Source: Bradyrhizobium sp. (GTDB taxonomy: Bacteria; Pseudomonadota; Alphaproteobacteria; Rhizobiales; Xanthobacteraceae). Taken from it: a stretch of 32,501 nt of DNA. The position numbers and the translations under genes are program-made. Positions 23,875 through 32,501 of the stretch are shown in pieces. The DNA lies in the NCBI GenBank assembly GCA_028290305.1, contig JAQGKC010000418.1:1-32501 (forward strand), in the 5' to 3' direction. The notes below the pieces were generated by a model, which saw only the letters and a program-made list of their open reading frames with translations, made no database searches and was not told where the DNA came from. Each line of letters starts with the position of its first letter. Position 1 is the first letter of the stretch.

Positions 23875-25230
23875 ATGAAAAACGATCAAATCCTGAGCCA
23901 GATTTCCGAGTTCTGCCGCCAGGCCGATATGGCGGAATCGACCTTCGGTCGCCGCGCGGTGAACGACGGCAAGCTGGTGCATCGGTTGCGTGAGGGCAAG
24001 CGCATCACCATCGACACCCTCGACCGGATCCAGGCCTATATCGCCGCCTCGACGCCGGGCGGCATGCCGCCGCCGCGCGGCCTCGAAGTGCCGCCCGAGA
24101 AGCGCGATCCCAGAGGCAATTTCAGGTTTTTCGAGAACCGGCAAAAATACCTGCTGTTCGTTCATACCTGCAGCGAAAAGCGGGTGACCGCGGAGCGGGT
24201 GGCGCTGGAACTCGGCAGTATCCATCCCCGGCCGCCGGCGCTGCGGGTGTTCGACGCGGGTGTCGGCGACGGTACCGTGCTGGCGCGAGTGATGCGCTCC
24301 ATGCATGGCCGCTTCCCGCATATGCCGTTCTACATTGCCGGCAAGGAACTCAGCCTGGAGGACGTCCGGCTGACGCTGGCCAAGGTGCCCGACCGGCTGT
24401 TCGAACACCCCGCTACCGTTTTTGTGCTCACCAACATGTATTATGCCGAAGCGCCCTGGCTGATGCCGGCCTCGCCAGGTGCGGCCGCGGGGATGATCTG
24501 GCATGAAGTGGCGCTGCGCGGGGCCTCCTCAGGCGAATTCGAGGCCCAAATCGCCGAACTGGGACCATTTTTGGAACAGAACTGGCGCGCCAATGTCAGC
24601 GCGCGCTCGGGCATGCCGGTCTATGAGCGGCCGGTCGCGATCGTGCTGTACCGGGAAGATCACCGGTTTTTGCTCGATTCGATCATTCCGCGCGCCGGCC
24701 GTTCCGAGGCCAATTTCGACCTGATCATCGCTTCGCAGCCCTATCGTGCCAAATCTTCGGTCAATTTTCGCGCCCAACGTATCATCGCGCCGTTGGCGCG
24801 GGCGCTGCGGGCCGGGGGCCGTTTGATTGGAATCCACTCTCACGGGCAGGATCCCGGCCTCGAAATCATCCAGGCGGTCTGGCCCGGAGAAAATCCTTTC
24901 GCCGTGAGCCGTCATGAGCTATTGCGCGCGGTGAAATATGAGCTGGGTTCGGCCGGGCGCGATCTTAATTTTAATGCCTATGCCGATAACCGCTCGATCT
25001 TCCGCTATGATATGGAAGCGCTGCCAAATGAGGTCACCGGCTCGATCGGAACCTCGACGGCCTTTGCAGCGTGGAACGCGGCGGTGTATGTCGCCCAAAT
25101 CGAAGACGACCGGTTGGCAGAAATGACACAAAGTGGTCGCACCCTCGATGCCACCAGAGAAGTTCTGCGCAAGCATAATGGCCTCTGGTTCTACGACGAA
25201 TCCTACGTCATCTCGCGTCGTCGGGACTGA
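23875..25230 (+). CDS. Protein with N-terminal helical (HTH-like) segment and SAM-methyltransferase-like domain
   Basis: 451 residues. Residues 1-60 (ILSQISEFCRQADMAEST, FGRRAVNDGKLVHRLREG, ITIDTLDRIQAYIA) form a compact helical unit seen at the start of small alphaproteobacterial DNA-binding-like proteins. A proline-rich linker follows (about 60-80). The larger domain has a class I SAM-binding motif, LRVFDAGVGDGTVLARVM (123-140), and later FDLIIASQPYRAK, which resembles the motif IV region where catalytic NPPY/DPPY is found, here SQPY. Further on are GGRLIGIHSHGQDPG and a long C-terminal part. Start ATG 23875 is chosen because upstream sequence belongs to the flavin enzyme frame region. It is 55 bp upstream of metK. 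The substrate is unknown; the SQPY form makes N-methyltransferase activity uncertain. Confidence 0.78.
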   Translation: MKNDQILSQISEFCRQADMAESTFGRRAVNDGKLVHRLREGKRITIDTLDRIQAYIAASTPGGMPPPRGLEVPPEKRDPRGNFRFFENRQKYLLFVHTCSEKRVTAERVALELGSIHPRPPALRVFDAGVGDGTVLARVMRSMHGRFPHMPFYIAGKELSLEDVRLTLAKVPDRLFEHPATVFVLTNMYYAEAPWLMPASPGAAAGMIWHEVALRGASSGEFEAQIAELGPFLEQNWRANVSARSGMPVYERPVAIVLYREDHRFLLDSIIPRAGRSEANFDLIIASQPYRAKSSVNFRAQRIIAPLARALRAGGRLIGIHSHGQDPGLEIIQAVWPGENPFAVSRHELLRAVKYELGSAGRDLNFNAYADNRSIFRYDMEALPNEVTGSIGTSTAFAAWNAAVYVAQIEDDRLAEMTQSGRTLDATREVLRKHNGLWFYDESYVISRRRD

Positions 25231-25288
25231 CATTTCAGGAAACATCAAAAAAGGGCCGTCGAGGTCCCGCGGAAAAAGGGGTTAGTTG

Positions 25289-26485
<1,197 letters not shown>

Positions 26486-26492
26486 TTTTCTT

Positions 26493-26518
26493 ACCTCTCC
26501 CCGTTCGCGGGGAGAGGT
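26493..26518. repeat. Solo copy of the cassette outer hairpin
   Basis: ACCTCTCCCCG-TTCG-CGGGGAGAGGT, an 11-bp stem with a 4-base loop, begins 8 bp after the metK stop. It matches the outer stem found in both arms of the DUF559 cassette at 2993-3458, without the gene or the inner hairpin. It may also serve as a 3'-end stabiliser or weak terminator of metK. Confidence 0.85.
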
Positions 26519-26531
26519 CTCCGCATACGCC

Positions 26532-26670
26532 GTCATCCTGAGGTGCGAGCCATCTTTGGCGAGCCTCGAAGGATGACAACACAAGATGTGCCCGCAGCCA
26601 TCCCTCGAGGCGCGCAAGAAAAGAGTGCGCACCTCCCGAGTGAGCATAAATTTGCTCATCCGGGGATGAC
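26532..26670. repeat. Composite palindromic repeat block between metK and ahcY
   Basis: First unit: GTCATCC (26532-26538) pairs with GGATGAC (26571-26577), with GAGG/CCTC continuing the stem. Second unit: GCCATCCCTCGAGG (from 26597) faces GGGGATGACGCC (ending about 26673), with inner GAGCATAAATTTGCTC forming a small hairpin. The style is that of interspersed repeats in Bradyrhizobium-like genomes. The block fills most of the spacer upstream of ahcY, leaving about 65 bp for its promoter. Confidence 0.65.
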
Positions 26671-26737
26671 GCCACAAAGCGTCCAGTTTCGTTTCGTATC
26701 GATAAAATCCGAATTACTCTGTTTAGGGACCCATTAC

Positions 26738-28168
26738 ATGACCGCCACCGCCAAGAAGCCCACCTTCACCGATTACATCGTCAAGGACATCTCGCTCGCC
26801 GAATTCGGCCGCAAGGAAATCTCGCTGGCCGAGACCGAGATGCCCGGCCTGATGGCCACGCGCGAGGAATACGGCCCAACGCAACCTTTGAAGGGCGCGC
26901 GCATCGCCGGCTCCCTGCACATGACGATCCAGACCGCGGTCTTGATCGAGACGCTCGCGGCGCTCGGCGCCGACATCCGCTGGGTCTCCTGCAACATCTA
27001 TTCGACGCAGGATCATGCCGCGGCCGCCATCGCGGCCGCCGGCATTCCGGTGTTCGCGGTGAAGGGTGAAACGCTCACCGAATATTGGGACTACACGGCC
27101 AAGCTGTTCGACTGGCACGGCGGCGGCACGCCCAACATGATCCTCGACGATGGCGGCGATGCCACCATGCTGGTGCATCACGGCCTGCGCGCCGAGAACG
27201 GCGACACGGCGTTCCTCGACAAGCCGGGCTCGGAAGAAGAGGAAGTATTCTTCGCGCTGATCAAGAAGCTCCTGAAGGAAAAGCCCAAGGGCTGGTTCGC
27301 CGAGATCGCCAAGAACATCAAGGGCGTCTCGGAAGAGACCACCACCGGCGTGCATCGTCTCTACGAGATGGAGAAGACCGGCAAGCTGTTGTTCCCGGCG
27401 ATCAACGTCAATGACAGTGTGACAAAATCGAAGTTCGACAACCTCTATGGCTGCCGTGAATCGCTGGTCGATGGCATTCGCCGCGGCACCGACGTGATGA
27501 TGTCCGGCAAGGTGGCGATGGTCGCGGGTTTCGGCGACGTCGGCAAGGGTTCGGCCGCCTCGTTGCGGCAGGCCGGTTGCCGCGTCATGGTGTCCGAGGT
27601 CGATCCGATCTGCGCGTTGCAGGCGGCGATGGAAGGCTATGAAGTCGTCACCATGGAAGACGCCGCACCCCGCGCCGACATTTTCGTCACCGCGACCGGC
27701 AACAAGGACATCATCACCACCGAACACATGCGCGCGATGAAAGACCGCGCCATCGTCTGCAACATCGGTCACTTCGACAACGAGATCCAGATCGCGGGCC
27801 TGCGCAATCTGAAATGGACCAACATCAAGCCACAGGTCGACGAGATCGAATTCCCCGACAAGCATCGCATCATCCTGCTGTCGGAAGGCCGCCTGGTGAA
27901 TCTCGGCAATGCCATGGGCCATCCTAGCTTCGTGATGTCGGCGTCGTTCACCAACCAGACGCTGGCGCAGATCGAGCTGTTCGCCATCAACAAGGGCGGC
28001 AAGTACGAGAAGAAGGTCTACGTGCTGCCGAAGTCGCTGGACGAGAAGGTGGCCCGGCTGCATCTCGCCAAGATCGGCGTGAAACTCACAAAACTGCGGC
28101 CCGACCAGGCCGAGTACATCGGCGTCAAGCCGGAAGGCCCGTTCAAGGCGGATCATTACCGGTATTGA
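26738..28168 (+). CDS. ahcY: S-adenosylhomocysteine hydrolase
   Basis: AhcY (SahH), 476 residues, splits S-adenosylhomocysteine into adenosine and homocysteine using bound NAD. Landmarks are [27 protein letters not shown], the NAD-binding loop [32 protein letters not shown] and the C-terminal KADHYRY. The length includes the insert typical of proteobacterial and plant-type enzymes. ATG 26738 is the family start; the open frame upstream to 26543 runs through repeats. It is followed 23 bp later by an intrinsic terminator. With MetK and the MetE-core protein it completes most of the methyl cycle. Confidence 0.97.
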   Translation: MTATAKKPTFTDYIVKDISLAEFGRKEISLAETEMPGLMATREEYGPTQPLKGARIAGSLHMTIQTAVLIETLAALGADIRWVSCNIYSTQDHAAAAIAAAGIPVFAVKGETLTEYWDYTAKLFDWHGGGTPNMILDDGGDATMLVHHGLRAENGDTAFLDKPGSEEEEVFFALIKKLLKEKPKGWFAEIAKNIKGVSEETTTGVHRLYEMEKTGKLLFPAINVNDSVTKSKFDNLYGCRESLVDGIRRGTDVMMSGKVAMVAGFGDVGKGSAASLRQAGCRVMVSEVDPICALQAAMEGYEVVTMEDAAPRADIFVTATGNKDIITTEHMRAMKDRAIVCNIGHFDNEIQIAGLRNLKWTNIKPQVDEIEFPDKHRIILLSEGRLVNLGNAMGHPSFVMSASFTNQTLAQIELFAINKGGKYEKKVYVLPKSLDEKVARLHLAKIGVKLTKLRPDQAEYIGVKPEGPFKADHYRY

Positions 28169-28191
28169 TCGACCCAAAAAGCACAAAACGC

Positions 28192-28220
28192 AAAAGCCCC
28201 GGAGCGATCCGGGGCTTTTT
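28192..28220 (+). terminator. Intrinsic terminator of ahcY
   Basis: An 11-bp perfect stem, AAAAGCCCCGG (28192-28202) with CCGGGGCTTTT, and 6-base loop AGCGAT, ending in TTTTT at 28216-28220. This is a textbook rho-independent terminator 23 bp after the ahcY stop. Confidence 0.93.
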
Positions 28221-28361
28221 GCTTTGGCTAAAGCATTTCACTTGCCGCAGTCACCACTTGAACATTGTGCCTGGCTTCAGCGAACGAATGGCGCTTCTCA
28301 TTTTGACTCTATTTCAGGTTGTGAGAGGATAGTTGAATTATTTTTATTTAGGGAGGATCAA

Positions 28362-29113
28362 ATGACTTTAGCTCACAAATACCTCTGGACCGTAAACATG
28401 GATACCCAAGCGGCGGAGACACAGTTTGCAAAACATGCATTGGCAATAGGCGCAACGGGCGTCTGCATCCGCACCTCGTCGAGTCGGCTCGCTGCATCGA
28501 TCAAGAATTTCAAACAATTGGGGCTGCGGGTTTATGGCTGGCGCTGGCCCTCGGCTACGACTGCGAGAGCTACCGCCGAGCGAACAAAGTTGCCGGCACG
28601 CTTATTCCAGCGGGGCTGGATGGGTATATCGTCGATCCTGAATCTGACGGCCCGGGCACGAACGACTGGAATCAACCGGGGTTAGGTCAGCTGGCCGCGG
28701 ATTTTTGCAAGATCATCCGGACTGCGGGCGGGAGAAAGTTTGTCATTGGAACGACTTCGGGGTGCGCTTATCCCAGCCCGAACGGTAAGCCGAATATTCC
28801 CTGGAAGGAATTCTTCTCTGCGAGCGATATTCTATTGCCTCAGACGTATTGGCGCTGGACGAATAATGGCAGGGTTTCGGATATCAATGGTGGCACTCCG
28901 GCTAAGGCTATCAAGCGCGGGATGGCGGCTTGGCAACCGAAGTCGCAGGTAACTCCCATTCTTCCCATGCTTGGCGAGGCTGACGTTGTGACACCACAAG
29001 AGATTGCAAATTACGGTAGCGAGCTTGCGGGATGGAAGGTGAATGAAGGTCACTTTTATACCGACAACGGCAAGATATCCGTCGCAAATCTTGCCGCTAT
29101 GCAGGCGTTGTAG
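28362..29113 (+). pseudogene. Hypothetical protein, frameshifted
   Basis: ATG 28362 follows GGGAGG (28351-28356) at 5-nt spacing. The first frame gives MTLAHKYLWTVNMDTQAAE, IGATGVCIRTSSSRLAASI and KQLGLRVYGWRWPSA. Sense is then lost and resumes in another frame with VAGTLIPAGLDGYIVDPESD, FVIGTTSGCAYPSPNGKP, ILLPQTYWRWTNNG and a coherent end at TAG 29111-29113. Adding one base, for example in the A3 run at 28586-28588, joins the two parts into about 250 residues. The alternation of short strands with acidic residues (VDPESD, ILLPQTYWRW) suggests a TIM-barrel or glycoside-hydrolase-like fold, which is a guess. Lower GC than its neighbours. Real decay or a sequencing error in a short homopolymer are both possible. 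Confidence 0.72.
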
Positions 29114-29152
29114 AAGCGTCGCCTCGCCTCAGGACATCACTTAAGCGAAGGT

Positions 29153-29172
29153 GTGCGAAGTCTTCTTCGCAC
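29153..29172 (+). terminator. Possible hairpin after the frameshifted gene
   Basis: GTGCGAAG (29153-29160) pairs with CTTCGCAC (29165-29172) around TCTT. No U tract follows directly, so its role as terminator is weakly supported. Confidence 0.35.
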
Positions 29173-29283
29173 CCTGATGGGCTTTTGGCTTCGGGCTCCG
29201 GTGAGCCTGAATAAGATCGCCTGGATAGCTTCGCGATTGTCAGGCTCCCTTGATTTTCCCGCTGCTTGCGCGCTAATCAAGCG

Positions 29284-30756
29284 ATGGAACCGATCGCCCC
29301 CTCAGAACATGTCGACGTGCTGATCGTCGGCGCCGGATTGTCCGGCATCGGCGCGGGCTATCACCTGCAGCAAAAGTGTCCCGGCAAGAGCTACGTCATT
29401 CTCGAGGGCCGCGATTGCATCGGCGGCACCTGGGATCTGTTCCGCTATCCCGGCATCCGCTCCGACAGCGACATGTTCACGCTGGGCTATTCATTCAAGC
29501 CATGGACCGAGCCCAAGGCGATCGCCGACGGGCCGCGGATTCTCAATTACGTCCGCGAAACAGCGGCCGACAATGGCATCGACAAGAGAATCCGCTTCAA
29601 CCATCGGGTCAAGCGTGCGTCGTGGTCGTCGCCGGATGCACGCTGGACCGTGGAGGCCGAACGCACGGTAGGTGAGGATGCGACCGAGATCGTGCGCTTC
29701 ACCTGCAATTTCCTGTTCATGTGCAGCGGCTACTACAATTACGAGAACGGTTACTCGCCGGAATTTCCGGGCGCGAAGGATTTTTCGGGCCGTATCGTGC
29801 ATCCGCAGAAATGGACCGACGATGTCGATTACGCCGGCAAGCGCGTGGCGGTGATCGGCTCGGGCGCCACTGCCGTGACGCTGGTGCCGGAGATGGCAAA
29901 GCAGGCCGCGCATGTCACCATGCTGCAGCGCTCGCCAACCTATGTGGTCTCGCGCCCGGCCCAGGACCCGGTCGCCAACAAACTGCGCGCGCGCCTGCCG
30001 GCCAAGCTCGCCTACCATCTGATCCGTTGGCGCAACGTGATGTGGGGGATGTATTTCTTCCAGCTCTCGCGGCGCAAGCCCGAGAGGGTCAAGCAACTGA
30101 TCCTCGGCGGCGTCCGGATGGCGCTCGGCCCGGATTACGATATCGGCACCCATTTCACGCCGCGCTACAATCCCTGGGATCAGCGGCTGTGCCTGGTGCC
30201 CGATGGCGATCTGTTCAGGGCGATCCGGGAAAAGCGCGCATCGGTGGTGACCAACCAGATCGACACCTTCACCGAAAAAGGCATCCGGCTGAAGGACGGC
30301 AGTGAACTCGAGGCCGACATCATCGTCACCGCCACCGGACTTAATTTGCAGGTGCTTGGCGGCCTCGAGGTCAGCGTCGACGGTCGCGTCGTCGATTTTG
30401 CGCGGGCGCTTAACTACAAGGGCATGATGTATTCGGATGTGCCCAATCTGGCGTCGGCATTCGGTTACACCAACGCGTCGTGGACGCTGAAATGCGACCT
30501 GACCTGCGAATATGTCTGCCGCCTGATCAATTACATGGATCGCCGCGGCTACAAGCAGTGCATGCCGCATAATGTCGATCCCTCGATCACGGAATTGCCG
30601 TCACTGAATTTTTCTTCCGGCTACGTGCAGCGCTCGGTGGCGAAGATGCCAAAGCAGGGATCGAAGTGGCCGTGGCGGCTCTATCAGAATTACGCGCTCG
30701 ACATCGTCACGTTGCGCTACGGCAAGATCGATGACGGGGTGATGCGGTATTCGTGA
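29284..30756 (+). CDS. Flavin-containing monooxygenase, Baeyer-Villiger (EthA-like) type
   Basis: 490 residues. First Rossmann motif GAGLSG (16-21) for FAD; GGTWDLFRYPGIRSDSDMFT, a block characteristic of Baeyer-Villiger monooxygenases; fingerprint FSGRIVHPQKW (167-177) fitting FxGxxxHxxxW; second Rossmann motif GSGATA (192-197) for NADPH. Conserved later parts are MLQRSPTYVVSRP, HFTPRYNPWDQRL and VTATGLNLQ. The overall pattern is that of EthA-type enzymes, which oxidise ketones to esters and also sulphur groups; the substrate here is unknown. ATG 29284 is chosen because the family starts shortly before the DVLIVGAG strand. It stands alone, 83 bp from the convergent ohrR gene. Confidence 0.9.
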   Translation: MEPIAPSEHVDVLIVGAGLSGIGAGYHLQQKCPGKSYVILEGRDCIGGTWDLFRYPGIRSDSDMFTLGYSFKPWTEPKAIADGPRILNYVRETAADNGIDKRIRFNHRVKRASWSSPDARWTVEAERTVGEDATEIVRFTCNFLFMCSGYYNYENGYSPEFPGAKDFSGRIVHPQKWTDDVDYAGKRVAVIGSGATAVTLVPEMAKQAAHVTMLQRSPTYVVSRPAQDPVANKLRARLPAKLAYHLIRWRNVMWGMYFFQLSRRKPERVKQLILGGVRMALGPDYDIGTHFTPRYNPWDQRLCLVPDGDLFRAIREKRASVVTNQIDTFTEKGIRLKDGSELEADIIVTATGLNLQVLGGLEVSVDGRVVDFARALNYKGMMYSDVPNLASAFGYTNASWTLKCDLTCEYVCRLINYMDRRGYKQCMPHNVDPSITELPSLNFSSGYVQRSVAKMPKQGSKWPWRLYQNYALDIVTLRYGKIDDGVMRYS

Positions 30757-30839
30757 GGGCAGGGCCGGATTGCCGGGCCGCTATGCATCGTTTCACAGGG
30801 GGTGTCGGATAGCGGGCGCGGACAAAATAACCGGAATCA

Positions 30840-31301
30840 TTATCGCTCGCCCCGAGCAGCCTTAATGAGATTGTTGCGCAGCGTAACGACGCCCTTCTGC
30901 ATCTTGCCGAATTCTTCAGGAGTCAGGCCGGAAGCCTTCACGAGATTCATCCCCAAGCCTTTCTCGCGCAGGCGGCGGCCTGCGTCCGTCAGGCTGACCA
31001 GGACCTGGCGTTCATCCGCGGGATCGCGCTGCCGGCGGAGATAACCCATCCCCTCGAGCTTCTTCAGGATTGGCGTGAGCGTGTTGGACTCGAGAAACAG
31101 CTTCTCGCCCAGGCCGCTGACGGTCTGATTGTCTTCCTCCCACAGCGCCACGATCGCGATGTATTGCGTGTAGGTGAGACCGAGCTCCTCAAGAATCGGC
31201 TTGTAGGCCCTTCCGTAGGCGAGATTGGCCGAATAGATCGCAAAGCACAGGAAGTCGGCGAGCTTCGGGTTTGTGGGGTCTGCCGGGTCGGCGGGATTCA
31301 T
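30840..31301 (-). CDS. ohrR: OhrR-type MarR-family regulator (organic peroxide sensor)
   Basis: 153 residues with the OhrR pattern LADFLCFAIYSANLAYGRAY, containing Cys19 at the place of the peroxide-sensing cysteine, then KPILEELGLTYTQYIAIVAL. The winged helix follows: SGLGEKLFLESNTLTPILKK (recognition helix) and wing RRQRDPADERQVLVSLTDAG. There is no second cysteine in the C-terminal part, so it would be a one-Cys type. Start ATG 31301 is chosen because GAGG lies 6 nt upstream; ATG 31340 has no Shine-Dalgarno sequence and would run into the palindromic operator. It is divergent from the small secreted protein gene. No ohr gene is seen in the window. Confidence 0.88.
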   Translation of the reverse strand: MNPADPADPTNPKLADFLCFAIYSANLAYGRAYKPILEELGLTYTQYIAIVALWEEDNQTVSGLGEKLFLESNTLTPILKKLEGMGYLRRQRDPADERQVLVSLTDAGRRLREKGLGMNLVKASGLTPEEFGKMQKGVVTLRNNLIKAARGER

Positions 31302-31344
31302 CTGCGGCCTCGTAATCACACGATGATGTGAAGTCTTCATATAT

Positions 31345-31356
31345 ATCGCATGCGAT
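31345..31356. promoter_or_regulatory. Palindromic operator, ohrR-proximal copy
   Basis: ATCGCATGCGAT is a perfect 12-bp palindrome 44 bp upstream of the ohrR start. It is followed by TTAAATCGGA, which is repeated after the second copy. It is the likely binding site of the MarR-family regulator; this is inference. Confidence 0.7.
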
Positions 31357-31369
31357 TAAATCGGAAGGG

Positions 31370-31398
31370 TTGACATCTCAGGCGCTGGAATGTTTATA
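31370..31398 (+). promoter_or_regulatory. Sigma-70-like promoter for the secreted protein gene
   Basis: TTGACA (31370-31375), 17-bp spacer, TTTATA (31393-31398). It lies between the two palindromic sites; the second site (31400-31411) directly follows the -10 element, so a bound repressor would block it. Confidence 0.65.
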
Positions 31399-31399
31399 C

Positions 31400-31411
31400 A
31401 TCGTGTACGAT
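31400..31411. promoter_or_regulatory. Palindromic operator, second copy
   Basis: ATCGTGTACGAT, a near-perfect palindrome (centre mismatched), followed by TTAAATCGGA as in the first copy. The two copies are 55 bp apart, close to five helical turns. Confidence 0.68.
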
Positions 31412-31456
31412 TAAATCGGATACGTATTGATAGCGAGAGCACCCGGAGAAGCAATC

Positions 31457-31915
31457 ATGAAGCGTATCTTCATTGCCTTGATCGCAGCGACAGCCGCGTT
31501 GTCGACGCCCACTGCCATGGCTCAAACCGCAAGAGAGGTGCTCGGGCCAGCCGCTGTCGTGCCGCTCGCGGAGCAGCAGCCTCCCGCAAAAATCATTGTC
31601 GATCCGCCTTTGGCCGAACCGTTGGCCCACGGACAGGTTTTCATCCAGTACCGCGCCGAGAATCTGCGGATCGTGCCGGTGTTTGGCCCGAACGCCCTCG
31701 ATGTGTCGCCGCGCATCGGGCACATCCATGTCATCGTCGATGATGCGCCGTGGCACTGGGCTGACGCGAGCCGCGAACCCCTGATCCTCGTCGGTCTTCC
31801 CGCTGGACCGCACAAGGTTCGGATCATCCTAGCAAACGCAAATCACCAGCCGTTGGATCAAGCCGCTGTCGAATTCGTGGTCCCCGAAACGCACGCAGCG
31901 AAAAGCCATCACTAA
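31457..31915 (+). CDS. Secreted small protein (DUF6130-like), OhrR-linked
   Basis: 152 residues. A Sec signal peptide (MKRIFIALIAATAALSTPTA, cleavage near AMA-Q) is followed by a low-complexity linker and a single beta-rich domain with ARGQ-less core: HGQVFIQYRAENLRIVPVFG, RIGHIHVIVDDAPWHWADAS and GLPAGPHKVRIILANANHQP. The HIHV/DD and H-W-H cluster could bind metal; this is a guess. The likeness to DUF6130 is from memory. GGAGAAG precedes ATG 31457 at a good distance. Its promoter lies between two palindromes shared with ohrR, so control by organic peroxides is likely. It is followed after 135 bp by the alpha/beta hydrolase on the same strand. Confidence 0.8.
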   Translation: MKRIFIALIAATAALSTPTAMAQTAREVLGPAAVVPLAEQQPPAKIIVDPPLAEPLAHGQVFIQYRAENLRIVPVFGPNALDVSPRIGHIHVIVDDAPWHWADASREPLILVGLPAGPHKVRIILANANHQPLDQAAVEFVVPETHAAKSHH

Positions 31916-32050
31916 TTGCTCGTTACTGATTGCTCGTTCCTCCACAGACGATGCCTGAGGCGTCGGATGCACTGATGAAAGCAGGCTGGTCGTACCCGGC
32001 ACGCTTCAAGCGCACTTCCCGACCAAGCCTCAAACCAAGGAGAATCCCCA

Positions 32051-32501
32051 ATGGATACAATCAAACCAATGGATACGATCAAAATGTCTGACGAAATCGA
32101 CCGTGATCGCCGCCGCTTTTTTGGCACCGCCGCCATGACCATTGCCGCTGCCCAATTCGCCTTGAGCGGTTCGGTGGACGCGCAATCCAGCAAGGCAAAA
32201 CCGGCGGATCTGCCCGAGATCAAGCCGGGGACGAACACCTCGTTCGGCCCGCTGAAGCAGATCCATGCCGGCGCGCTCAATATCGGTTATGCCGAAGCCG
32301 GCCCCGCCGATGGCCCTGTCGTCGTTCTTCTGCACGGCTGGCCCTACGACATTTACAGTTTTGTCGATGTCGCGCCTTTGCTGGCGCAGGCCGGCTACAG
32401 GGTGATCGTCCCGTATCTGCGCGGTTATGGCACGACGCGCTTTCTTTCAGATGCAACGATCCGGAATGGCCTGCAGTCGGTGGTCGCCGTCGATATCATC
32501 G
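32051..32501 (+). CDS. Tat-exported alpha/beta hydrolase, partial (3' end beyond window)
   Basis: The first 150 residues of an alpha/beta hydrolase. The N-terminus has a twin-arginine signal, RDRRRFFGTAAMTIAAAQFA, with likely cleavage after VDA. The mature part begins with a family strand, NIGYAEAGPADGPVVVLLHG, with the oxyanion-hole motif HGWPYDIYSF, and continues LAQAGYRVIVPYLRGYGTTR, which looks like haloalkane dehalogenase/epoxide hydrolase or non-haem peroxidase relatives. The nucleophile elbow is beyond the window. AAGGAG lies 8 nt before ATG 32051. The first codons are partly duplicated (MDTIKP-MDTIK), with a second ATG at 32069. It is probably in the OhrR-controlled unit with the preceding secreted protein. 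Confidence 0.87.
   Translation, partial: MDTIKPMDTIKMSDEIDRDRRRFFGTAAMTIAAAQFALSGSVDAQSSKAKPADLPEIKPGTNTSFGPLKQIHAGALNIGYAEAGPADGPVVVLLHGWPYDIYSFVDVAPLLAQAGYRVIVPYLRGYGTTRFLSDATIRNGLQSVVAVDII

Noticed and set aside
25231..25288. SAM riboswitch in the metK leader
   Set aside because: The leader is only 58 bp. I can pair a short GGGCC/GGTCCC stem but cannot match any SAM-II, SAM-V or SAM/SAH consensus.
26723..28186. 487-codon minus-strand frame opposite ahcY
   Set aside because: Antisense shadow of ahcY, which has complete family signatures.

Overview
The window looks like chromosomal DNA of an alphaproteobacterium close to Bradyrhizobium/Rhodopseudomonas (Nitrobacteraceae). It has high GC with long antisense shadow ORFs, many branched-chain amino-acid type (HAAT/Liv) ABC transporters, and several families of interspersed palindromic repeats of the kind common in that group. 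This assignment rests on style and protein likeness, not on a database search.

Region by region. (1) Positions 1-11478, minus strand: two HAAT transporter sets. The right-hand set is substrate-binding protein, hairpin, livH, livM, livG, livF, and is intact. The left-hand set is livG, an AMP-forming acyl-CoA ligase, livH, livM, substrate-binding protein. In this set livH carries one in-frame amber codon and the binding protein carries two. Between the ligase and livH sits a 466-bp cassette: a plus-strand DUF559 nuclease-like gene bounded by two 58-bp inverted arms, each made of two hairpins. (2) 11479-14112: a gene-poor, less GC-rich stretch with a frameshifted FkbM-type methyltransferase gene and one possible small membrane protein. 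(3) 14113-16252: uroporphyrinogen-III synthase-like protein, PurU, and a small lipoprotein. (4) 16627-22515, plus strand: a third HAAT operon (binding protein, livH, livM, livG, livF) followed by a MetE-core (YxjG/YxjH-like) protein. (5) 22644-28168: a YUCCA-like flavin monooxygenase, a protein with an N-terminal helical segment joined to a methyltransferase-like domain, metK, a repeat-filled spacer, ahcY and a clear intrinsic terminator. (6) 28362-32501: a frameshifted hypothetical gene, a Baeyer-Villiger-type monooxygenase, an OhrR-type MarR regulator divergent from a small secreted protein and a Tat-exported alpha/beta hydrolase. Two near-identical palindromic sites lie in the divergent promoter region.

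How the genes may work together. The window is dominated by uptake of small organic solutes (three Liv-type systems, one with its own CoA ligase) and by one-carbon/SAM metabolism (PurU, MetE-core, MetK, AhcY, a probable methyltransferase). The right end looks like a peroxide-responsive unit. The best candidates for something not well described are the nuclease-in-palindromes cassette, the OhrR-linked secreted pair, the LivF with an arginine in place of the Walker A lysine, and the MetE-core gene placed at the end of a Liv operon.
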